In this document: in pieces, positions 12,770 to 22,000 of the stretch
How positions within the stretch are numbered: position 1 is the stretch's first letter
Layout of the letters: every line of letters starts with the position of its first letter
NCBI GenBank assembly: GCA_025458045.1
Contig: JALOTE010000014.1
Span: forward strand, 1-33,644
Length of the DNA stretch: 33,644 nucleotides
Source of the DNA: Rhizobiaceae bacterium
GTDB lineage: Bacteria; Pseudomonadota; Alphaproteobacteria; Rhizobiales; Rhizobiaceae
Direction of reading: 5' to 3'
Program-made: the position numbers and the translations under genes
Notes under the pieces: model-generated
Told to the model about the DNA's origin: nothing
Seen by the model: only the letters and a program-made list of their open reading frames with translations
The model's database searches: none

Positions 12770-12866
12770 GCTTCGCCGAAGCGTAGCTGCGGCCTGGGCC
12801 CGGCTGCGACGTTTGGCATCTCCAAGGTCAATGGCGCTGCGGCAAGGTGTTTGCTAAGGGTCCAGC

Positions 12867-13238
12867 ATGAAGCGACGGTCATCATTCATGCGGATGTTGC
12901 GGGCGGAAGCGCGCGCGACGCTGCATGCGCTGCTGCTGCTGCTTCTCATTCCGGTGCTGCATCCGGTTGCAGAGGCCCGCGCGCTCGAAAACGGCACGGC
13001 GTCTGTCATTTGCTCGACATTCGGGGATGCCGATGCCGACCCGCTGGCGCAGGCCGACGACCTGCCCGATTGCGTGGCCTGCGCGATTGCAAGCGTGGCT
13101 TTGCCGGCGGCGGACGCCGCAACCGGCGTGCCGGCGCTGCTTTCGGGTCTTGCTTGGCGCGCCGCGCCGCACCCCGTACTGATCGCGGGTGCCACACTGC
13201 ACGGCCCGTCCGCGCGCGGGCCGCCACTTCTTGGCTGA
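12867..13238 (+). CDS. DUF2946-like small secreted or membrane-anchored protein
   Basis: Protein of 123 residues with a hydrophobic N-terminal segment (about 18-31, ALLLLLLIPVL) that is a signal peptide or anchor. A short region carries Cys49 and a CxxC pair (Cys69, Cys72), and the C-terminus ends ARGPPLLG. The layout of leader, CxxC, small hydrophobic stretch and a terminal R-x-PP motif matches DUF2946-type proteins, which are often found beside copper genes. Function is unknown. It is followed 44 bases later by the YcnI-PCuAC gene and lies between two terminators. The start ATG 12867 has a weak ribosome site. The family call is by pattern and is moderate. Confidence 0.6.
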   Translation: MKRRSSFMRMLRAEARATLHALLLLLLIPVLHPVAEARALENGTASVICSTFGDADADPLAQADDLPDCVACAIASVALPAADAATGVPALLSGLAWRAAPHPVLIAGATLHGPSARGPPLLG

Positions 13239-13282
13239 TTGATCGCACTGTCATCTGCATCATTCACGTCAAGGAAAAATCC

Positions 13283-14287
13283 ATGAAAACCGTATCCTTC
13301 GCGGCGCTCGCCGCCATGTTCCTTTTGCCGTCCGCTGCTCTCGCCCATGCATCGCTTGAGCAGGGTGAAGCCCAAAACGGCAGTTATAAGGCCGTCCTGC
13401 GCATCCCGCATGGTTGCGATGGCAAGGCCACTCACACCGTCCGTGTCGAAATTCCCGAAGGGTTCATCGGGGCAAAGCCAATGCCGAAGCCCGGCTGGGA
13501 GCTGACGCTTGAAAAAGGCGACTACGCCAAGACCTATGTGAACCACGGCTCCGAGGTGAAATCAGGTCTTAAAACAGTCACATGGTCCGGCGGCAATCTG
13601 CCGGATGACCAGTATGACGAGTTCGTCGTGCGCGGGACACTGTCCGGTTTCGAGCCCGGCGCCACCGCATATTTCAAGACCACGCAGCTTTGCGATGGCG
13701 GCGAAGTGGCTTGGGTCGAAATTCCCGCCGAAGGGCAGGATCCGCATGATCTCAAGGGACCTGCGCCGTCATTGAAGATTGCCGCTGCAAGCACCGGCGA
13801 CCAAGCAAACGCCAGTTCACATTCCCATGGGCAAGCTGGCGCGGGGGAAACAATGGCTCACATCGGCGACATCATGATCGAGGGCTTCTGGGCCCGCGCC
13901 ATGTTGCCGAACCAGCCGGTCGCCGGCGGGTTTCTCACGCTGACCAATGGCGGCGACGCCGACGACCGCATCCTCAAGGCTGAAAGCCCGCGTGCCGGCC
14001 GCATGGAACTCCATGAGATGGCGATGGAGGGCGAGGTGATGAAAATGCGCGAAATGGAGGGCGGCATCCCCATCCCGGCGGGCGCAACCGTCGAATTGAA
14101 ACCCGGCGGCCTGCATCTGATGTTCTTCGACATCGCCGAACGCTTCGAGGAAGGCCAAACCGTTCCCGTCACGCTGACCTTCGAGAAGGCGGGCGAGGTG
14201 ACACTGGAACTCCCCGTCAAGGACATGAAGGACATGCAGGGTGATGGTGGCCATGGCAGCCATGGCGCGCACCAGCATGGCGGTTGA
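13283..14287 (+). CDS. YcnI (DUF1775)-PCuAC fusion, periplasmic copper-binding protein
   Basis: Protein of 334 residues starting at ATG 13283 with AAGGAA at 13271-13276; the long in-frame extension to 12851 is rejected. A signal peptide (1-21, ending ALA) would expose His22 as the first mature residue, the copper-binding position known from YcnI proteins. The DUF1775 domain spans about 22-155. After a Ser/His-rich linker, a PCuAC domain spans about 195-315, with the Met/His site His244, Met246, Met255, His278 and Met280. The tail (323-334) is His-rich. PCuAC proteins pass Cu(I) to the CuA or CuB sites of cytochrome oxidase, while YcnI binds Cu(II). One protein could thus handle both copper states in the periplasm. 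Copper binding is inferred from residues. Confidence 0.88.
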   Translation: MKTVSFAALAAMFLLPSAALAHASLEQGEAQNGSYKAVLRIPHGCDGKATHTVRVEIPEGFIGAKPMPKPGWELTLEKGDYAKTYVNHGSEVKSGLKTVTWSGGNLPDDQYDEFVVRGTLSGFEPGATAYFKTTQLCDGGEVAWVEIPAEGQDPHDLKGPAPSLKIAAASTGDQANASSHSHGQAGAGETMAHIGDIMIEGFWARAMLPNQPVAGGFLTLTNGGDADDRILKAESPRAGRMELHEMAMEGEVMKMREMEGGIPIPAGATVELKPGGLHLMFFDIAERFEEGQTVPVTLTFEKAGEVTLELPVKDMKDMQGDGGHGSHGAHQHGG

Positions 14288-14303
14288 GTGAGGGATGCGC
14301 ATC

Positions 14304-14714
14304 ATGAAAATGCAACCCATCATCACCGCGCCCACCCTCGTCTTGTCGCTTGGCATTTCACTTGGCATTTCACTTGGCATGTCGCTTGGGCCCGCCACCG
14401 CTCAGGATGCCGCCGCCGGCAAGGATGTCTTCAAGAAATGCGCCGCCTGCCATGTGGCGACGGAAGCCAGGAACCGCGTCGGCCCGCATCTCGTCGGCAT
14501 TGTCGGCCGCAAGGCCGGTTCCGTGGAAGGCTTCAGATATTCGGAAGCCATGGCGGCCAAGGGCGCAGAGGGTCTGATCTGGGATGAGGCGAACATCGCA
14601 GCCTACATGAAGGACCCGAAAGGCTTCGTGCCGAAGAACAAGATGGCGTTCCCCGGCCTCAAAAAGGACGAAGACATCACCAATTTGATCGCCTACCTGA
14701 AGGCGCCGAATTAA
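14304..14714 (+). CDS. Class I cytochrome c (c2/c550-like), periplasmic
   Basis: Small soluble cytochrome of 136 residues. Heme attachment is CAACH at Cys46-Cys49-His50, and the likely axial Met114 lies in KNKMAFPGL, both standard for class I cytochromes c. The signal peptide ends near ATA-QD (about residue 33). I chose ATG 14304 because the GAGTGAGGG stretch at 14285-14293 is 10 bases upstream; ATG 14295 would be too close. The hydrophobic core of the signal peptide is encoded by a 12-base tandem repeat. It follows the copper-protein gene by 16 bases and is closed by a strong terminator. It may be an electron donor to an oxidase, which is inference. Confidence 0.88.
   Translation: MKMQPIITAPTLVLSLGISLGISLGMSLGPATAQDAAAGKDVFKKCAACHVATEARNRVGPHLVGIVGRKAGSVEGFRYSEAMAAKGAEGLIWDEANIAAYMKDPKGFVPKNKMAFPGLKKDEDITNLIAYLKAPN
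14346..14390 (+). repeat. 12-base tandem repeat inside the cytochrome c signal peptide
   Basis: Three 12-base units (14346-14357, 14358-14369, 14370-14381; consensus TCRCTTGGCATK) plus a partial fourth encode repeated Leu-Gly-Ile/Met-Ser blocks. In-frame units could be gained or lost without breaking the gene, changing the length of the hydrophobic core. Confidence 0.85.
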
Positions 14715-14740
14715 GGCGAAGGCCACATGCTGGCATGAGG

Positions 14741-14773
14741 TCGGCAGGCCGCTGAGATCGGCCTGCCGATTTT
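14741..14773 (+). terminator. Intrinsic terminator of the copper/cytochrome unit
   Basis: Perfect 11-bp stem TCGGCAGGCCG (14741-14751) and CGGCCTGCCGA (14759-14769) with a 7-base loop, followed by TTTT. It lies 26 bases after the cytochrome c stop and separates the unit from fabA. Confidence 0.9.
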
Positions 14774-14949
14774 GTTTGGTCCGCCCAAGCGTGACCGCAT
14801 CCCCGTATTCGCGGTTGAAATACGCCGAACAGGCGGTGAAGACAGGGTTCCGGCGTTTTGCCTCCTGATTTTCCGTGCTAGAGCGCGGAGAAATCAGTGG
14901 TCAGGCACCCGCCCTGGCCGCCCAGAAACTCAATAACCGGGGGAAACGC

Positions 14950-15489
14950 ATGGACGGCAAGGGGACCAACGCCACGGGCGCGGCTCAGCAGAAATCGAGC
15001 TACACCTATGAGGACCTGCTTGCCTGTGCGCGTGGCGAGTTGTTTGGCGAAGGCAACGCACAACTGCCAGAGCCGCCGATGCTGATGATGGACCGTATCA
15101 CCGATATTTCCGGTGATCGCGGATTGCATGGCGCGGGCCATGTGGTGGCGGAGTTCGACATCAAGCCTGACCTGTGGTTTTTTGCCTGCCATTTTCCCGG
15201 CAACCCGATCATGCCGGGTTGCCTCGGATTGGACGGACTGTGGCAGTTGACAGGTTTCAACCTTGGCTGGCGCGGCTGGACCGGGCGCGGCTATGCGCTG
15301 GGCGTCGGGGAAGTGCGGTTGACGGGCATGGTGAGGCCTGACCGCAAGCGCCTCACCTATTTCGTCGATTTCACCAAGGCGATCCAGACGCGGCGGCTGA
15401 CCATGGGTGTCGCCGACGGCCGCGTGGAAGCCGATGGGGAGACGATCTACACCGTCAAGGACATGAAGGTCGCGCTGTCGGCCAGCTGA
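14950..15489 (+). CDS. fabA: 3-hydroxydecanoyl-ACP dehydratase/isomerase FabA
   Basis: Cytoplasmic hotdog-fold enzyme of 179 residues that dehydrates 3-hydroxydecanoyl-ACP and isomerises the product to the cis-3 form, the branch point of unsaturated fatty acid synthesis. Catalytic His81 (in FACHFPGNP) and Asp95 (in CLGLDGLWQ) are 14 apart, as in E. coli His70/Asp84. Start ATG 14950 has GGGGGAAA just upstream; an in-frame extension to 14875 is not conserved. It is followed by fabB (40 bases) and fabI (3 bases), forming one operon. In several rhizobia this cluster is preceded by irr, which is not present here. Confidence 0.96.
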   Translation: MDGKGTNATGAAQQKSSYTYEDLLACARGELFGEGNAQLPEPPMLMMDRITDISGDRGLHGAGHVVAEFDIKPDLWFFACHFPGNPIMPGCLGLDGLWQLTGFNLGWRGWTGRGYALGVGEVRLTGMVRPDRKRLTYFVDFTKAIQTRRLTMGVADGRVEADGETIYTVKDMKVALSAS

Positions 15490-15529
15490 GCCGTCGCGCC
15501 GCTGAACCGGAAAAAACAGGAGAATGCGG

Positions 15530-16753
15530 ATGAGACGTGTTGTCGTCACCGGCATGGGGATCGTTTCCTCCATCGGCAATACTGCCAATGAGGTGCAGGA
15601 TTCGCTTTGGAGCGCGCGCTCCGGCATTTCACGGTCGGAAAGCTTTGCGGAACACGGGTTCCGCAGCCAGGTCTGGGGCGCGCCGACGCTCGATCCGGCC
15701 GAACTGATCGACAGGCGCGCCATGCGCTTCCTGTCACGCGGTGCGGCGTGGAACCATGTGGCCATGGATCAGGCGATCGCCGATGCGCGGCTGACGGAGG
15801 GTGACATCACCAATGAGCGCACCGGAATCGTGATGGGATCGGGCGGGCCATCCACCCGGCAGATCATCGAGGCGGCCGACATCACCCGCCAGAACAAGAG
15901 CCCGAAGCGCATCGGCCCGTTCGCCGTACCGAAGGCGATGAGCTCGACGGCATCGGCGACGCTGGCGACATGGTTCAAGATCCATGGCGTCAACTATTCC
16001 ATCTCGTCGGCCTGTTCGACATCCGCCCATTGCATCGGCAATGCCTATGAGCTGATCCAATGGGGCAAGCAGGACCGCGTCTTTGCAGGCGGCCATGAGG
16101 ACCTCGACTGGTCGATGTCGAACCTGTTTGACGCGATGGGCGCGATGTCCTCCAAGCACAATGAGACGCCCGCCACCGCGTCGCGCGCCTATGACGCAAC
16201 ACGCGACGGCTTCGTGATCGCCGGCGGCGCGGGCGTGCTGGTGCTGGAGGCGCTAGACACGGCGCTGGCCCGCGGCGCCACGATCCACGCCGAAGTGGTG
16301 GGCTATGGCGCGACATCCGACGGCCATGACATGGTCGCCCCATCGGGCGAAGGCGCGGTGCGCTGCATGAAACAAGCCGTGGCCACGCTGGGGGGCCGCC
16401 GTGTCGATTACATCAACACGCATGGCACGTCGACACCGGTTGGCGACAGCAAGGAAATGGCCGCAATCCGCGAGGTGTTCGGTGCGGATCAGCCTTGGAT
16501 TTCGTCGACGAAATCGCTGACCGGCCATTGCCTCGGCGGCGCGGGCGTTCAGGAGGCGATCTACTCCATGCTGATGATGCGCGGCGACTTCGTCGGCGAA
16601 AGCGCCCACATCACCGAGCTCGACCCTGAATTCGAGGGCATGAAAATTGCCCGCAAACGCATCGAAAAGGCGGGCATCGATGTGGTGATGTCGAATTCCT
16701 TCGGCTTCGGCGGCACCAATGCCACGCTCGCCTTCGCGCGCTACGAGGGCTGA
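15530..16753 (+). CDS. fabB: 3-oxoacyl-ACP synthase I FabB
   Basis: Condensing enzyme of 407 residues that elongates acyl-ACP with malonyl-ACP and is needed for unsaturated fatty acids together with FabA. The Cys-His-His triad falls at Cys162 (SSACST), His298 (NTHGTS) and His333 (LTGHCLG), nearly the same numbering as E. coli FabB. I chose ATG 15530 because AGGAG (15518-15522) is 7 bases upstream; the ATG at 15524 lies only one base after it. It sits in the fabA-fabB-fabI operon. Confidence 0.97.
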   Translation: MRRVVVTGMGIVSSIGNTANEVQDSLWSARSGISRSESFAEHGFRSQVWGAPTLDPAELIDRRAMRFLSRGAAWNHVAMDQAIADARLTEGDITNERTGIVMGSGGPSTRQIIEAADITRQNKSPKRIGPFAVPKAMSSTASATLATWFKIHGVNYSISSACSTSAHCIGNAYELIQWGKQDRVFAGGHEDLDWSMSNLFDAMGAMSSKHNETPATASRAYDATRDGFVIAGGAGVLVLEALDTALARGATIHAEVVGYGATSDGHDMVAPSGEGAVRCMKQAVATLGGRRVDYINTHGTSTPVGDSKEMAAIREVFGADQPWISSTKSLTGHCLGGAGVQEAIYSMLMMRGDFVGESAHITELDPEFEGMKIARKRIEKAGIDVVMSNSFGFGGTNATLAFARYEG

Positions 16754-16756
16754 CAG

Positions 16757-17569
16757 ATGGCCAATGTTCAAGGGCTGATGGCCGGCAAACGCGGCCTGAT
16801 CATGGGTGTGGCCAATGACCACTCGATTGCCTGGGGGATCGCGCAAAGCTGCGCCGCCCATGGCGCGCAACTTGCCTTCACCCATCAGGGCGAGGCGTTC
16901 GGAAAGCGCGTCAAGCCATTGGCCGATTCGATCGGCTCAAGCCTGCTGATCGATTGCGATGTCGAGGACATCGCGTCGGTCGATACCGCCTTCGCAGCCA
17001 TCAAACAGGCGTGGGGCACGCTGGATTTCGTGGTGCATGCCATCGGCTTTTCCGACAAGCGGGAGCTGAAAGGCCTTTACGCCGACACGACGCGCGAGAA
17101 TTTCTCGCGCACCATGGTCATCTCGTGCTTTTCATTCACCGAAATCGCCAAGCGCGCCGCCGCGCTCATGCCAAATGGCGGTTCGCTGCTGACACTGACC
17201 TATGGCGGCTCCATGCGGGTGATGCCGAACTACAATGTGATGGGCGTGGCGAAGGCGGCGCTTGAAGCCTCCGTGCGCTACCTCGCCGCCGACTTCGGCC
17301 CGCAAGGCATTCGCGTCAACGCGCTGTCGGCAGGCCCGGTGCGCACGCTCGCCGGCTCCGGCGTGGCGGACGCGCGCGCCATGTACAATTTCCAGCAGCG
17401 CAATTCGCCCTTGCGCAAATCCGTCAGCCTTGAGGAGATCGGCGGGTCGTCGCTGTATCTTCTGAGCGACCTGTCCGGCGGCGTGACCGGCGAAATCCAC
17501 TATGTCGACGCCGGCTACAACATCACGAGCATGCCGGTGCTGGAGGAGTTGCAGCGGGCTGACCGATGA
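16757..17569 (+). CDS. fabI: Enoyl-ACP reductase FabI
   Basis: NADH-dependent enoyl-ACP reductase of 270 residues, the last step of each fatty acid elongation cycle. It belongs to the short-chain dehydrogenase family. Catalytic Tyr159 and Lys166 (YNVMGVAK) correspond to E. coli Tyr156 and Lys163, and Tyr149 to Tyr146. The triclosan-contact region HAIGF is intact with Gly97. It begins 3 bases after the fabB stop and converges closely with the unknown gene ending at 17582, with no room for a terminator between them. Confidence 0.96.
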   Translation: MANVQGLMAGKRGLIMGVANDHSIAWGIAQSCAAHGAQLAFTHQGEAFGKRVKPLADSIGSSLLIDCDVEDIASVDTAFAAIKQAWGTLDFVVHAIGFSDKRELKGLYADTTRENFSRTMVISCFSFTEIAKRAAALMPNGGSLLTLTYGGSMRVMPNYNVMGVAKAALEASVRYLAADFGPQGIRVNALSAGPVRTLAGSGVADARAMYNFQQRNSPLRKSVSLEEIGGSSLYLLSDLSGGVTGEIHYVDAGYNITSMPVLEELQRADR

Positions 17570-17581
17570 CAGCCAAGCCCG

Positions 17582-18787
17582 TCAACACCCGCCACCGCCG
17601 CACAGCCTTGCCTTCACATCCGCAAGCGGCGGCGGTTCGGAGGTGAGTGCCAGATAGGGCTCCGGCGGGCCTTCATACAGTTCCTGGTAAAACTGGCGCA
17701 TGACAAGGTCGAAGGCGGCTTCCGCCTGACCGCCGATCTTCAGGTCGAATGTCGCCCGGCAGGCGTGATGCTGGGTATAGCGCGGAAAGAGGCCGTCGCG
17801 TGCCGGATCGCGGCGGATGCTGCGTTGGCAGGACGCATCCCGCATCGCTGAAACATCCTCCCGCTTCAGCGCGACGAGGCCCCGCCCTTCCACACGGGCG
17901 GGCAGCAGCGCCTTGCCGAGCAGATCCCCGGCATAGGATTCAAGCTGAGCGGGGTTGAGGTTCGCCATCGACATCCGCGCCCAGAGATAATGCGAATAAT
18001 AGACAAGCGGCAGGGCCAGCGCCACCAGCACGGCCATGCCGGCGTTGCGGCGGGCGGGCGTGGCGGTCGCTTCATCAAAAACGCGGTCCATGAGCGCAAG
18101 TGGCCCCCTTTCCGGCGGCGACGCGGCTTTTGCGGCCGGGTTGCCGCTGAAGGCGCGCCAGCGGGCCTCTATTTCGGCGCGCAACCGTCCACGTGACATC
18201 GCGAAGGCGTCATGTGTCAGCACAAGCCGCACGCGCTCGCCATCGGGGTGCGGGTGCACATGGTGATGCCAGAACAGGCCGCGCGCGCTTTCGCTGTCCA
18301 GATGGATCTCGCGGTCATAAAAGCCGCGCGACACGGCAATGGCTGGCTCACGCACATAGGTGCCGTATTTTGTCACCACGCGGCGCATGAACGACACTTG
18401 CGTGACTTCCGAAATCTCGTCCCACGGTATGACAACCCTGTCCCGTGCCGACAACGGGATGCCGGTGATGAGCGCCTCGGGCGAGAATTGCGCGGTGACC
18501 TGCGCCGTGCGCTTCGAGCCAAGATGGGGCCAGGCGAGCATGAAGACGCCAAAACAGAACAACACCGCACCGGCGAGCTTGGGCTCCCACTCGTGGCCCT
18601 CCGTGACAATGAACACGAAACCGCCAAGCACGGCCATCATGATGGCGAGGCCGCGATTGCCGCGCGCCGTGTCGGCGAGCGTGAAGGTCAAGACACGGTT
18701 GACATCGACATCGCCCGGACGCACCGCAACCCCCGCCTTGGATGAAGTTGAAGCGTAGCGCCGTTTTGACGTGGCGTCAGCCATCAT
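17582..18787 (-). CDS. Unrecognised membrane protein, three membrane segments
   Basis: Protein of 401 residues that I do not recognise. Two adjacent membrane helices (about 46-62 and 70-87) are followed by a soluble region whose pattern (FSPEALITGIPL...VIPWDEISEV) resembles small bacterial PH-like or YcxB-like domains; this is only suggestive. A His cluster HHHVHPHP lies at 174-181, a third helix at about 250-268, and the protein ends CGGGGC. The start ATG overlaps the stop of the methyltransferase gene (ATGA), so the two are probably co-translated. Together with rpsO and pnp it may form one long transcript. No function is proposed. Confidence 0.7.
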   Translation of the reverse strand: MMADATSKRRYASTSSKAGVAVRPGDVDVNRVLTFTLADTARGNRGLAIMMAVLGGFVFIVTEGHEWEPKLAGAVLFCFGVFMLAWPHLGSKRTAQVTAQFSPEALITGIPLSARDRVVIPWDEISEVTQVSFMRRVVTKYGTYVREPAIAVSRGFYDREIHLDSESARGLFWHHHVHPHPDGERVRLVLTHDAFAMSRGRLRAEIEARWRAFSGNPAAKAASPPERGPLALMDRVFDEATATPARRNAGMAVLVALALPLVYYSHYLWARMSMANLNPAQLESYAGDLLGKALLPARVEGRGLVALKREDVSAMRDASCQRSIRRDPARDGLFPRYTQHHACRATFDLKIGGQAEAAFDLVMRQFYQELYEGPPEPYLALTSEPPPLADVKARLCGGGGC

Positions 18788-19767
18788 TTTCGTGCGAGAA
18801 GAACCTTGAACCGGCCATTGTCGGCGCGTTTCTCGACGGTCTTGAACAGGTCCGCCAGCGTCTTTTCATAGGGCAATTGACGGTTCGCCACCATCACCAG
18901 CCGTCCGCCCGGCTTCAACATGCCATGCCCGGCGCGGATGAAAGCCTGGCCGAGATGCGGTGCATGCCGCCCCAGCGCATCATGGAAGGGCGGGTTCATC
19001 ACCACCCAGTCCTTCGTTTTCGGCAGAGGCTCGCACGTCACGTCGAGCCAGTGGAAGGTTGTCGAAGCCTTGCATCCGGCAAGGTTCGCTTTCGCGGCTT
19101 CGAGCGCTGAATGATGCGATTCGATCAATGCCAACGAAGCCGGTTCGGCGCGCCGCGCGATCTCCAGCGCGAGATAACCCCAACCTGCACCAAGATCGGC
19201 GACATCACCCTTCATGCTGTCGGGCAGATGCTCCACCAACAGGCGCGACCCGGCATCTATGGTGCCAACCGAAAATCCGCCAACGGGTGTTCGCATGCCT
19301 GCCTCGGCCGCTTCAGCACGTTCGGTCAACATGGGAAGCGGCGCGCGCGCGGCAAAGACAACCGCATGGTGCTTCGACCATTTCTCCAGTGCCACACCGG
19401 CTTTCTGCATGGCTTTGAAGATCGCCTCCACGCCTGAGGTTTTTTCCCCGGCCATCAGGATCAGCCCGCCCGGCACAACACGGGCCGACGCATCTGCCAG
19501 CATCGCCTCATTTTCAGCGCGCTGGCGCGCGGCCAGGATGAAGGCCGCGGCAAAACCAGCATCGCCTTCCCGCAGTGCCGGATGTGTGTCATGGTCGGCA
19601 CGCTGGCAGCCAAGAAAAAGCCCGCGCTCCGGCTGAACGGCCAGAACGCGGGCGGGATCGGCAAGCCCGGCGGGCCGGGCATTGAGGAACAGGATGCGGC
19701 CCTCGGGCCAATTGAGCGCGCCCGTGTCGAACGGGCGCGTCAGCGTAAGTGCCGCGGCATCCTGCAT
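18784..19767 (-). CDS. Class I SAM-dependent methyltransferase, RsmC/RlmG-like
   Basis: Protein of 327 residues with a degenerate N-terminal domain and a C-terminal methyltransferase domain. The SAM-binding motif DLGAGWG lies at 191-197 and the catalytic NPPF at 258-261. NPPF with this two-domain layout is typical of guanine-N2 rRNA methyltransferases RsmC (16S G1207) and RlmG (23S G1835). Which base is modified cannot be decided from sequence. It begins 6 bases after the pnp stop, with a GGAG inside the pnp end serving as ribosome site. This places a likely rRNA-modifying enzyme downstream of rpsO and pnp. Confidence 0.82.
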   Translation of the reverse strand: MQDAAALTLTRPFDTGALNWPEGRILFLNARPAGLADPARVLAVQPERGLFLGCQRADHDTHPALREGDAGFAAAFILAARQRAENEAMLADASARVVPGGLILMAGEKTSGVEAIFKAMQKAGVALEKWSKHHAVVFAARAPLPMLTERAEAAEAGMRTPVGGFSVGTIDAGSRLLVEHLPDSMKGDVADLGAGWGYLALEIARRAEPASLALIESHHSALEAAKANLAGCKASTTFHWLDVTCEPLPKTKDWVVMNPPFHDALGRHAPHLGQAFIRAGHGMLKPGGRLVMVANRQLPYEKTLADLFKTVEKRADNGRFKVLLARK

Positions 19768-19773
19768 GGAGGA

Positions 19774-21906
19774 TCACTCCTCCGATTTGGCCTCTTTCTT
19801 CAATTCCTGGCCTGTCGCCTGATCGACGACCTTCATTGACAGACGGACCTTGCCGCGCTCGTCGAAGCCCATCATCTTGACCCAGACCTTGTCGCCTTCC
19901 TTGACCACATCGGTCGTCTTGGCGACGCGGTCTTCCTTCAACTGCGAGATGTGGACGAGGCCGTCACGCGAGCCGAAATAATTGACGAAGGCGCCGAAAT
20001 CGGCGGTTTTCACAACCGTGCCCTGGTAGATGGCGCCGACTTCCGGCTCCGCAACGATGGAATGGATCCACTGGCGCGCGGCCTGGATTTCCTTGGCCGA
20101 GGCCGAGGCGATCTTCACCGTGCCGTCATCCTCGATGTTGATCTTCGCGCCCGTCTTCTCGACGATCTCGCGGATGACCTTGCCGCCCGAGCCGATGACT
20201 TCGCGGATCTTGTCGGCCGGGATCTGCATCACCTCGATGCGCGGGGCGAATTCGCCCAGCTGGTCGCGGCTGGTGGACAGCGCCTTCGACATTTCGCCGA
20301 GGATATGGTCACGGCCGCCTTTGGCCTGATCGAGCGCGACGCGCATGATCTCCTCGGTGATGCCTTGGATCTTGATGTCCATCTGCAGGGACGTGATGCC
20401 CTTGGTGGTGCCTGCGACCTTGAAATCCATGTCGCCCAGATGGTCCTCGTCACCGAGAATGTCGGAGAGGACGGCGAAACGCTCGCCTTCCTTGATGAGG
20501 CCCATGGCGATACCGGCGACCGGCGCGTTCAGCGGGACGCCCGCATCCATCAGCGCCAGCGACGTGCCGCAGACGGTTGCCATCGAGGACGACCCATTCG
20601 ACTCGGTGATCTCCGAGACGACGCGGATCGTGTAGGGGAACTGATCGGAAGCGGGAAGCATCGGATGGATCGCGCGCCAGGCGAGTTTGCCATGGCCGAT
20701 TTCGCGGCGGCCGGGCGAGCCCATGCGACCCGTCTCGCCAACCGAGTAAGGCGGGAAGTTGTAATGGAGAAGGAAATTCTCCTTGTAGGTGCCGGTCAGC
20801 GAGTCGATGAACTGCTCGTCTTCGCCGGTCCCGAGCGTGGCGACAACCAGCGCCTGCGTTTCGCCGCGGGTGAACAGCGCCGAACCATGTGTGCGCGGCA
20901 GCAGGCCGACTTCGGCCACGATCGGGCGAACCGTGACGAGGTCACGCCCGTCAATGCGCTTGCCGGTATCAAGGATGTTCCAGCGCACAACCTTCGCCTG
21001 CAATTCCTTGAAGACGGCGTTGACCTTTTCGGGGGCCCATTTCGGGTTTTCAGCGCCTTCCGGCAGCAGGGCTGCCTTCACCTTGGCCTTGGCGGCGTCA
21101 ACGGCGGCGTAGCGCTTCTGCTTCTCGATGATCTTGTAGGCTTCCGACAGTTCATCGCCGATCAGCGCGTGCATCGTCGCTTCAAGTTCCGACAGGTCTT
21201 CGGCCTTGAAGTCACGCGGGTCCTTGGCGGCGAGTTCTGCGAGAGCGATGATCGCGTCGATCACCGGCTGGAACGCGCGCTGGCCGAACACGACCGCGCC
21301 GAGCATGGTTTTCTCGTCGAGTTCCTTGGCTTCCGATTCAACCATCAGCACGGCGTCGGCCGTGCCTGCGACAACGAGGTCGAGCGCGGATTCATCCATC
21401 TCGTCGACATGCGGGTTCAGCACATATTCGCCGCCGATGTGACCGACGCGGGCCGCGCCGACCGGGCCCATGAAGGGCACGCCGGAGAGCGTGAGCGCGG
21501 CGGATGCAGCCACCATGGCGAGGATGTCGGGATCATTTTCCTGATCGTGCTGGAGCACGGTGACGACAACCTGCGTGTCGTTCTTGTAGCCTTCGGCAAA
21601 GAGCGGGCGGATCGGCCGGTCGATCAGGCGCGAAACCAGCGTCTCGTTTTCGGACGGGCGGCCTTCGCGCTTGAAATAGCCGCCCGGAATGCGGCCTGCG
21701 GCGAACGCTTTTTCCTGATAGTTGACGGTCAGCGGGAAGAAATCGAAGCCGGGCTTCGGCGCTTTCTCGGAGACGACGGTGGCGAGCACGACGCTCTCGC
21801 CATAGGTGGCGAGCACGGCACCGTCGGCCTGGCGGGCGATCTTGCCGGTTTCCAGCTTGAGCGGACGGCCGCCCCATTCGATTTCCACGGCGTGGTGATT
21901 GAACAT
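19774..21906 (-). CDS. pnp: Polyribonucleotide nucleotidyltransferase (PNPase)
   Basis: Phosphorolytic 3'-5' exoribonuclease of 710 residues, part of RNA decay. Domain order: RNase PH-like core 1, an alpha-helical domain, RNase PH-like core 2, a KH domain with the GSGG loop ([14 protein letters not shown]), and an S1 RNA-binding domain near the C-terminus ([18 protein letters not shown]). I chose ATG 21906 (start [13 protein letters not shown]), as in rhizobial homologues, with GAGGAAA upstream; an upstream in-frame start at 21918 would only add four residues. It follows rpsO as in many bacteria. Its leader holds two stem-loops that could serve RNase III-dependent autocontrol. Confidence 0.97.
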   Translation of the reverse strand: MFNHHAVEIEWGGRPLKLETGKIARQADGAVLATYGESVVLATVVSEKAPKPGFDFFPLTVNYQEKAFAAGRIPGGYFKREGRPSENETLVSRLIDRPIRPLFAEGYKNDTQVVVTVLQHDQENDPDILAMVAASAALTLSGVPFMGPVGAARVGHIGGEYVLNPHVDEMDESALDLVVAGTADAVLMVESEAKELDEKTMLGAVVFGQRAFQPVIDAIIALAELAAKDPRDFKAEDLSELEATMHALIGDELSEAYKIIEKQKRYAAVDAAKAKVKAALLPEGAENPKWAPEKVNAVFKELQAKVVRWNILDTGKRIDGRDLVTVRPIVAEVGLLPRTHGSALFTRGETQALVVATLGTGEDEQFIDSLTGTYKENFLLHYNFPPYSVGETGRMGSPGRREIGHGKLAWRAIHPMLPASDQFPYTIRVVSEITESNGSSSMATVCGTSLALMDAGVPLNAPVAGIAMGLIKEGERFAVLSDILGDEDHLGDMDFKVAGTTKGITSLQMDIKIQGITEEIMRVALDQAKGGRDHILGEMSKALSTSRDQLGEFAPRIEVMQIPADKIREVIGSGGKVIREIVEKTGAKINIEDDGTVKIASASAKEIQAARQWIHSIVAEPEVGAIYQGTVVKTADFGAFVNYFGSRDGLVHISQLKEDRVAKTTDVVKEGDKVWVKMMGFDERGKVRLSMKVVDQATGQELKKEAKSEE

Positions 21907-21931
21907 GTCTTTCCTCATGTGCGGCTGCGTG

Positions 21932-22000
21932 CGCCGCGCGGTTGCACGCGGCGATGTCGCAGCAGGTCATTTCCGGCGCACAGGCGACCATCGCCTGTGC
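21932..22000 (-). promoter_or_regulatory. pnp leader stem-loops (possible RNase III/PNPase autoregulation)
   Basis: Two hairpins lie between the rpsO terminator and the pnp start. The first in the transcript is a perfect 10-bp stem (GCACAGGCGA pairing with TCGCCTGTGC) with a 3-base loop at 21978-22000. The second is a 7-bp CGCCGCG/CGCGGCG stem at 21932-21953, close to the ribosome site. E. coli pnp has two leader stem-loops, one cut by RNase III, for autocontrol. The analogy is inferred. Confidence 0.45.

Noticed and set aside
12851-13282. N-terminal extension of the YcnI-PCuAC protein
   Set aside because: It overlaps the DUF2946-like gene in another frame. ATG 13283 has a ribosome site and is followed by a clean signal peptide.
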